NCBI GenBank assembly: GCA_016722525.1 | Contig: JADKJB010000009.1 | Span: 1-64,000, forward strand | DNA from: Bacteroidota bacterium | GTDB lineage: Bacteria; Bacteroidota; Bacteroidia; AKYH767-A; OLB10 | Direction of reading: 5' to 3' | Length of the DNA: 64,000 bases | In this document: positions 59,297-64,000 of the stretch, one piece after another | How positions within the stretch are numbered: position 1 is the first letter of the stretch | Layout: each line of letters starts with the position of its first letter | Translations under genes and position numbers: made by a program | Notes under the pieces: model-generated | Told to the model about the DNA's origin: nothing | What the model saw: the letters and a program-made list of their open reading frames with translations, nothing else | The model's database searches: none

Positions 59297-62200
59297 ATGA
59301 AGCATTTGTCTACTATTATTATGTTTAACCTGCTTGTACTGATTGGTGCGATCAGTTCTTTATCAGCTCAACAGGTTTATTATTATGATTTCAGAAATAC
59401 TCTGGACGAAAATAGTGCCCAAGGCCCAACATTAAATGTATTGGGCACAGGTGCATTTGTAAATGAGGGTTTAACAGAATTATCATGCTTAACACGACCG
59501 GTTTATGGCTTTACTCAGAATAGCGGAGTGCAATTTGACAATACAGTTGCCAACAATTTTATTACCGGATCCTTTTCAGTTGAAATGTACTTTCAGTTTT
59601 TGATTAATTCGGGATATATGCGAATAATTGATTTTAAGAACCAAACTTCTGAACTTGGAGTTTATAGTTCTCCGGTGGATTTGTTGTTCTATGATGTTCT
59701 TGCGATTAATACCACTCAATTTGTTGCAAATCAATATGTTCATTTTGTATTAACGAGAGATTCTGTTTCTCAAGAGGTCATTTTATATGCCGATGGTGCT
59801 TTTGCTGGTTCTTTTGTTGATTCAACTGGATTGGCTCTTTTAGATAGCTCCAATGTGATGAATTTCTTCCAGGATGATGGAGGAGAAGCTCGTCCGGGAC
59901 GCATTGCTCTTTTGAAATTATACGATTATACCATTGATTCAAATGCTGTTGCAAGCAATTTTAACGATCTTTTAACTACATCCGCAACGCTAAGTTTTGA
60001 TTCCGATATCAGTTCTGCTTGTTTAGCTGGCAATGTTTTCAATTTCACTAATACCTCTCTGAACGCAGGTGGTGTCAACTATACATACGATTTTGGTGAT
60101 GGAACAACTGTTCCTGGTCCCAACGCTACTTACAGTTATTTAGCTGATGGAAATTATACTGTTCAATTGTTTGCCGACGATGGTGCTGGTTGTGTTGATT
60201 CTGTTGCCTTAAATGTGCTTGTCTACCAACAACCTCCTTTCAGTTTGGCATCAGATTCCATCATTTGCGATGGTGATTCCTTAGATTTGGATGCAGGTAC
60301 CGGCTTTACAACTTATTTGTGGAGTGACAGCACTTCGAATCAAATATTGACCGTTGGTGCTACTGGAAGTTATTCGGTAATTGTAACCGATCAAAATGGA
60401 TGTTCTGCTACCGATTCAATTGATGTTACAGTTATTCTGGCTCCTTTAGTTGCTCTTGGACCCGATACAACTCTATGTTTTGGTTCTTCTTTGATTATTG
60501 CCGCACCTGCAGGTGAAGCTTCCTATTTGTGGAGCACAGGCGATACTACAGAAACCATTACCGTTACTGCACCTGGTGTTTATGCCGTTCAGGTGGCCAA
60601 TACAACAGGTTGCAGCGCCTCCGATACCATTGATGTTTTCTTTAATGCTCCTTTGGTCATTGCTTTAGGGGCTGATACTGCACTTTGTCAGGGTGATACT
60701 TTAACTCTTGATGCCGGTGCCGGTTTCTCCAGTTATTTATGGAGCGATGCTTCTTTACTTCAAACACTTTCGGTATCCGCATCAGGCACTTATTTTGTCG
60801 ATGTTGTCGATAGTTTGGGTTGTACCGCAAACGACACTATTGAAATTATTATAAATCCTTTGCCTGTTGTTGATCTTGGTAATGATACTACCTTCTGTGG
60901 TGGCACTACTTTCACTTTAGACGGTGGAGCTGGATTTGTGAACTATTTGTGGAATGATGGTACTCAAACCCAAACTATTGCAATTGTTACAAGTGGAACC
61001 TATTCATTGATTGTTACCGATCTAAACGGATGTGCCGGTACTGATGCAGTAGTGGTGAATGCAACTCCGTTGGTGGATTTAGGCCCGGATCTGGTTCAAT
61101 GTGAAGGAACAATTGTAACACTTGATGCTGGCCCCGGATTACCCTTTTATTTTTGGAGTGATGGTACAAGTGGCCAAACAATTGATGTGACTTTATCCGG
61201 AAATTACTCAGTTTCGGTAAGCGACCTTACTGGTTGTGTGAATTCAGATGAGATAACAGTAACTTTTAATCCTATTCCGGTTTTTACTCTTGGTCTTGAT
61301 CAAACAATTTGTGATGGTGCTACAGCTATCTTAGATCCGGGCGCAGGATTTTTTGCTTACTTATGGAACGATGGTTCTACGCTTCCAACCTTAAGTGCTA
61401 CCAATGCCGGTACCTATATTGTTACCGTATCCAGCGCTCCAAACTGTAATGCAACAGACACCATTGAGGTATTTGTTAACCCAGCTCCAATAATCAATTT
61501 AGGTAACAATGTCACTCTATGTGAAGGCGTTGTTTATACCCTTGATGCAGGCTCAGGATTCAGTGCTTATTTATGGAATGATGGATCTTCCAACCAAACT
61601 CTTGATGTCACGCTAAATGGTACCTATTCAGTAGTTGTTTTTGATGCTCTTGGGTGTTCATCAACAGATTCGGTGGATGTAAATTTCAATGCGGTGCCTG
61701 TTATAGAACTGGGTCCTGATCAATCAATTTGCGGTGGTACTTCAGTAATTCTTGATGCCGGATTGGGATTTGCGAATTATCTATGGAGTGACGGATCTAT
61801 TAATTCATTTTTATTGGTTACTACAACAGATACCTATTCAGTTACTGTCACCAATTTTGCAGGTTGTTCTTCAATTGATAGTGTTACGGTAAATGTAATT
61901 GCCGCTCCGGTTGTGGCTTTCGGAGCTGATACCTCTCTTTGTGATGGCTTCCAGCTTGTTTTAGATGCAGGAACCGGTTTTAGTTCTTATTTATGGAACG
62001 ATACAACCACCTTGCAAACGCTTACTGTTTCTGCTGCGGGAACTTATTCAGTTATTGTAACTGATTCTATCGGTTGTATCGGAACCGACGAGATTATTGT
62101 CGGTTATTACGCTCCGGTTACAACTCCAACAATTACACAAAATGTAAATATTCTTCAATCGAGTCCGGCAAGCAGTTATCAATGGTATGAAGTTCCCGGA

Positions 62201-62590
62201 GGACTAATAGCCGGCGCAACTTCACAAACTTATGCTCCGGGTCAGAATGGTACTTTCTATGTGGTTGTTATCGATTCAAATGGTTGTCAATCTCAGCAGT
62301 CTGCCGATTATATTTTCTTGTTCAATGGCATTGCTGACTTGCCAGGAGTTTCGTTCCAAATCTCTCCAAATCCTGCTAATCAAACAGTTTTAATTGAATC
62401 AACAGGTGTTCAGGGAAATGCTATAACCATTCAATTAATGGATATGCTTGGACAGTCTGTATTCAATCAGAAAATCGGAACAAATGAAAAATTCAGAATG
62501 GATGTTTCAGCTTTTGCTGAAGGAATTTATTTTGTCAGAATAAGCGGTGCAGGTTTTAGTAGCACTCAAAAACTGGTCATTTCAAGATAA
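59297..62590 (+). CDS. Repeat-rich T9SS adhesin: LamG, PKD and nine internal repeats
   Basis: This is a 1,097-residue secreted protein. I place the start at Met 59297 (MKHLSTIIMFNLLVLIGAIS); the longer frame adds an unlikely leader. The N-terminus has a LamG/concanavalin-like fold (NSGVQFDNTVANNFITGSFS, VHFVLTRDSVSQEVILYADG). A PKD domain follows (YTYDFGDGTTVPGPNATYSY). Then come nine repeats of about 68 residues, from about 60,250 to 62,110, each with Cys-x-G, LDAGxGF, YLWxDG, GTYSVxVTD and GC. The end is a T9SS sorting domain (FQISPNPANQTVLIESTGVQ, GIYFVRISGAG). It is intact despite its size. Probably a surface adhesin. Confidence 0.88.
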   Translation: MKHLSTIIMFNLLVLIGAISSLSAQQVYYYDFRNTLDENSAQGPTLNVLGTGAFVNEGLTELSCLTRPVYGFTQNSGVQFDNTVANNFITGSFSVEMYFQFLINSGYMRIIDFKNQTSELGVYSSPVDLLFYDVLAINTTQFVANQYVHFVLTRDSVSQEVILYADGAFAGSFVDSTGLALLDSSNVMNFFQDDGGEARPGRIALLKLYDYTIDSNAVASNFNDLLTTSATLSFDSDISSACLAGNVFNFTNTSLNAGGVNYTYDFGDGTTVPGPNATYSYLADGNYTVQLFADDGAGCVDSVALNVLVYQQPPFSLASDSIICDGDSLDLDAGTGFTTYLWSDSTSNQILTVGATGSYSVIVTDQNGCSATDSIDVTVILAPLVALGPDTTLCFGSSLIIAAPAGEASYLWSTGDTTETITVTAPGVYAVQVANTTGCSASDTIDVFFNAPLVIALGADTALCQGDTLTLDAGAGFSSYLWSDASLLQTLSVSASGTYFVDVVDSLGCTANDTIEIIINPLPVVDLGNDTTFCGGTTFTLDGGAGFVNYLWNDGTQTQTIAIVTSGTYSLIVTDLNGCAGTDAVVVNATPLVDLGPDLVQCEGTIVTLDAGPGLPFYFWSDGTSGQTIDVTLSGNYSVSVSDLTGCVNSDEITVTFNPIPVFTLGLDQTICDGATAILDPGAGFFAYLWNDGSTLPTLSATNAGTYIVTVSSAPNCNATDTIEVFVNPAPIINLGNNVTLCEGVVYTLDAGSGFSAYLWNDGSSNQTLDVTLNGTYSVVVFDALGCSSTDSVDVNFNAVPVIELGPDQSICGGTSVILDAGLGFANYLWSDGSINSFLLVTTTDTYSVTVTNFAGCSSIDSVTVNVIAAPVVAFGADTSLCDGFQLVLDAGTGFSSYLWNDTTTLQTLTVSAAGTYSVIVTDSIGCIGTDEIIVGYYAPVTTPTITQNVNILQSSPASSYQWYEVPGGLIAGATSQTYAPGQNGTFYVVVIDSNGCQSQQSADYIFLFNGIADLPGVSFQISPNPANQTVLIESTGVQGNAITIQLMDMLGQSVFNQKIGTNEKFRMDVSAFAEGIYFVRISGAGFSSTQKLVISR

Positions 62591-62610
62591 CAAATTATTA
62601 ATTTCAATAA

Positions 62611-62650
62611 AAAAGGCTGTCCTAACTATTTAGGACAGCCTTTTTTGTTT
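62611..62650 (+). terminator. Strong terminator after adhesin gene
   Basis: AAAAGGCTGTCCTAA (62611-62625) pairs with TTAGGACAGCCTTTT (62630-62644) and is followed by more T, a textbook intrinsic terminator. Confidence 0.9.
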
Positions 62651-62874
62651 CTACTCCATTTGTTTTTGTTTGCAGATGTGTAGAATCGTTTTTCCAATAA
62701 ATGAATCTTTTGGAATCAGCTTAAATTTTATTGAAATTTTTCTTGGAAGTAAAAAAGAGTCCTGGGAGTAAGGTCTTTGATTTGATAGTATATTGCAGTT
62801 CTTAGACCTTTTTTTAAGAAGTTTTACTTTGTATTATAAAAACTGATAGTTTTGTACCGTAAAAGAAAATCACG

Positions 62875-62985
62875 ATGAAAACATTCATGAAAACTTATTT
62901 TAGTAACGATGGTGCCGGAGCATTTGCACTTTTGTGGGTTATATTAGCTATAACTTTTATCGCAACCATCCTTTCAAGAGGATAA
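62875..62985 (+). CDS. Small membrane peptide, 36 aa
   Basis: The frame encodes MKTFMKTYFSNDGAGAF, then a hydrophobic helix (ALLWVILAITFIATIL) and a short SRG end. It is preceded by AAAGAAAA four or more bases before the ATG, which could serve as a weak ribosome site. It sits between a strong terminator and the convergent NlpC gene, so it would be a single-gene transcript. One-helix peptides of this size are easily missed by annotation. I do not recognise a family. Confidence 0.5.
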   Translation: MKTFMKTYFSNDGAGAFALLWVILAITFIATILSRG

Positions 62986-62988
62986 AAC

Positions 62989-63762
62989 CTAAACAAATCT
63001 TTTTATTAACCTTAAATTGTGGGTATACTTTTTTGTTTCGGAATTAAAAATTCCATGATGGTCAAGACTATCAATTCGTACTTTTCCTGAAGCATGTATT
63101 ACCTGATTGTTAGGTAGTATTATTCCCACATGTACAATACTTCCTTCCTCATTATCAAAAAAAGCCAGATCACCTTGTCGTGATTCATCAATAAGGTGAA
63201 TTAATGAACCTTGTTCAGCTTGTTGCCAGGCGTCTCTTCTGAGTCGGATTCCAGCTAATTTGTAAACCATTTGTGTAAAACCGGAGCAGTCGATCCCAAA
63301 AGGTGTTCGACCTCCCCATAAATAAGGTGAGTGAAGAAACATATAGGCATTCTCTACTATTCCTCTTGTGGCCGAAAGTTTTTCTGGGCATTTTACATTG
63401 CCTTCAAAACGGTAAGCTGTTTTCCCTAACCTACAGGTGTGATCCTTGAAATGAGGCATTGATGACCCTAATACAATAGAAAAAAGAGAGTTTTCATGAA
63501 TCATGATCTGAACCAGATCCACTGAAACGCAGGTTTGTTCCTTATTGAGCTTTCCATATTCTACCAAATCAATAGGTTCAATTTGAGAATTGGTTATCCA
63601 TCCCTCATAATGGTCATAGGCAAGTTTTACCCGATACCATCCCTCAGCTTTTTCAAAAATTTCGAAATGCTCACCAAATAAAACCTGCGAAATCATCTCA
63701 CTTCGGTGTGATGGTTCCTTCCTCAGAGGAATAACAGTTAAATTACAGATGCCGTGCGTCAA
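62989..63762 (-). CDS. SH3-NlpC/P60 peptidoglycan endopeptidase
   Basis: This 257-residue protein has an N-terminal bacterial SH3 domain (VIPLRKEPSHRSEMISQVLF, GWYRVKLAYDHYEGWI) and a second SH3-like segment. The NlpC/P60 domain has catalytic Cys in GIDCSGFTQMVYK, His in VHVGIILPNNQVIHASG and WGG at the domain start (SPYLWGGRTPFG). The layout matches YkfC-type gamma-D-glutamyl-L-diamino acid endopeptidases, which act on murein peptides. No clear signal peptide is seen, so a cytoplasmic recycling role is possible. It lies 22 bases downstream of the thiolase gene, in the same direction. Confidence 0.88.
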   Translation of the reverse strand: MTHGICNLTVIPLRKEPSHRSEMISQVLFGEHFEIFEKAEGWYRVKLAYDHYEGWITNSQIEPIDLVEYGKLNKEQTCVSVDLVQIMIHENSLFSIVLGSSMPHFKDHTCRLGKTAYRFEGNVKCPEKLSATRGIVENAYMFLHSPYLWGGRTPFGIDCSGFTQMVYKLAGIRLRRDAWQQAEQGSLIHLIDESRQGDLAFFDNEEGSIVHVGIILPNNQVIHASGKVRIDSLDHHGIFNSETKKYTHNLRLIKRFV

Positions 63763-63783
63763 TGGAAAATTCTATAAATGAAA

Positions 63784-64000
63784 TTACATGTTTTGAATAA
63801 CAATAGCACTGGCCCCACCACCACCATTACATATGCCTGCCGCTCCAATTTTAGCATTGTTTTGTTTGAGTACATTAATCAACGTAACAACAATTCTGCA
63901 TCCTGAGCTGCCGAGTGGATGTCCTAGTGCAACAGCACCACCATTTACATTTACTTTGGCCGGATCCAGCTTCATCACTTTGTTATTGGCTATTGCAACA
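63784..64000 (-). CDS. Acetyl-CoA acetyltransferase (thiolase), C-terminal end (5' part beyond window)
   Basis: The last 71 residues of a thiolase are present, running in from the right edge. GGAVALGHPLGSSGCR carries the active-site His, and GICNGGGGASAIVIQNM the second catalytic Cys and the typical C-terminus. It catalyses reversible condensation of acetyl-CoA units in lipid or ketone-body metabolism. The start is outside the window, so paralogue identity cannot be decided. Confidence 0.93.
   Translation of the reverse strand, partial: VAIANNKVMKLDPAKVNVNGGAVALGHPLGSSGCRIVVTLINVLKQNNAKIGAAGICNGGGGASAIVIQNM

Overview
This 64 kb window is AT-rich DNA from a member of the Bacteroidota, probably an uncultured gliding or surface-living relative of the Chitinophagales, Saprospirales or Flavobacteriales. 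The evidence is several secreted proteins with type IX secretion (T9SS) C-terminal sorting domains, SprB-type repeats, a gingipain-like C25 peptidase, a SusC-like TonB receptor with a carboxypeptidase-regulatory N-terminus, TAnnTTTG-type -7 promoter elements, and frequent TTG/GTG starts. Many conserved genes (pstS, ppk1, the C25 peptidase, the TonB receptor) are broken by single-base indels, often in homopolymers, while the downstream frame stays conserved. I therefore read most breaks as probable long-read sequencing errors and annotate each gene over its full reconstructed span.

Positions 1-17,630 are an accessory region, nearly all on the minus strand. It holds an edge-truncated secreted protein, an outer-membrane barrel, two paralogous SprB/tail-fibre-like genes (A at 1015-4825, B at 13376-17184), three tandem beta-propeller T9SS genes (5348-10938) and a GH5 glycosidase (10945-13315). 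Genes A and B are each interrupted by a copy of one IS66-family element. Both insertions have 8-bp target duplications, and removing the element together with one duplication rejoins the host reading frame exactly. A short repeat with a conserved mini-ORF occurs four times. The right edge carries a decayed tRNA-Arg(ACG)-like sequence and a terminator.

Positions 17,763-22,805 (plus strand) form a tight operon: UbiA-type polyprenyl-phosphate phosphoribosyltransferase, DprE1-like oxidase, DprE2-like reductase, HAD-IB phosphatase and a GT-C membrane glycosyltransferase. Together these could make and use polyprenyl-phospho-D-arabinofuranose. Next come the C25 peptidase, a DUF218 lipoprotein and an acyltransferase-3 protein.

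Positions 27,692-46,500 look like a phosphate and polyphosphate island. It holds an orphan PhoB-type winged-helix protein, pstSCA (without pstB or phoU), a hypothetical protein with thioredoxin, a CDF transporter, UspA, DoxX, a barrel protein, phoB-phoR-sixA, a lysine-rich histone-like protein, ppk1-ppx, and a TonB receptor with a beta-helix lipoprotein. Arrays of TTAACA-like hexamers at 11-bp spacing, a plausible PHO box, precede pstS, phoB, the orphan winged-helix gene, the lysine-rich gene and the TonB receptor.

Positions 46,515-64,000 hold TerC, a 1.4-kresidue beta-helix T9SS protein, clpB, a YdjM-like membrane hydrolase, a phospholipase-D/cardiolipin-synthase-like protein, an SLT-TPR lytic transglycosylase lipoprotein, a repeat-rich T9SS adhesin with nine internal repeats, a 36-residue membrane peptide, an SH3-NlpC/P60 hydrolase and the 3' end of a thiolase gene.
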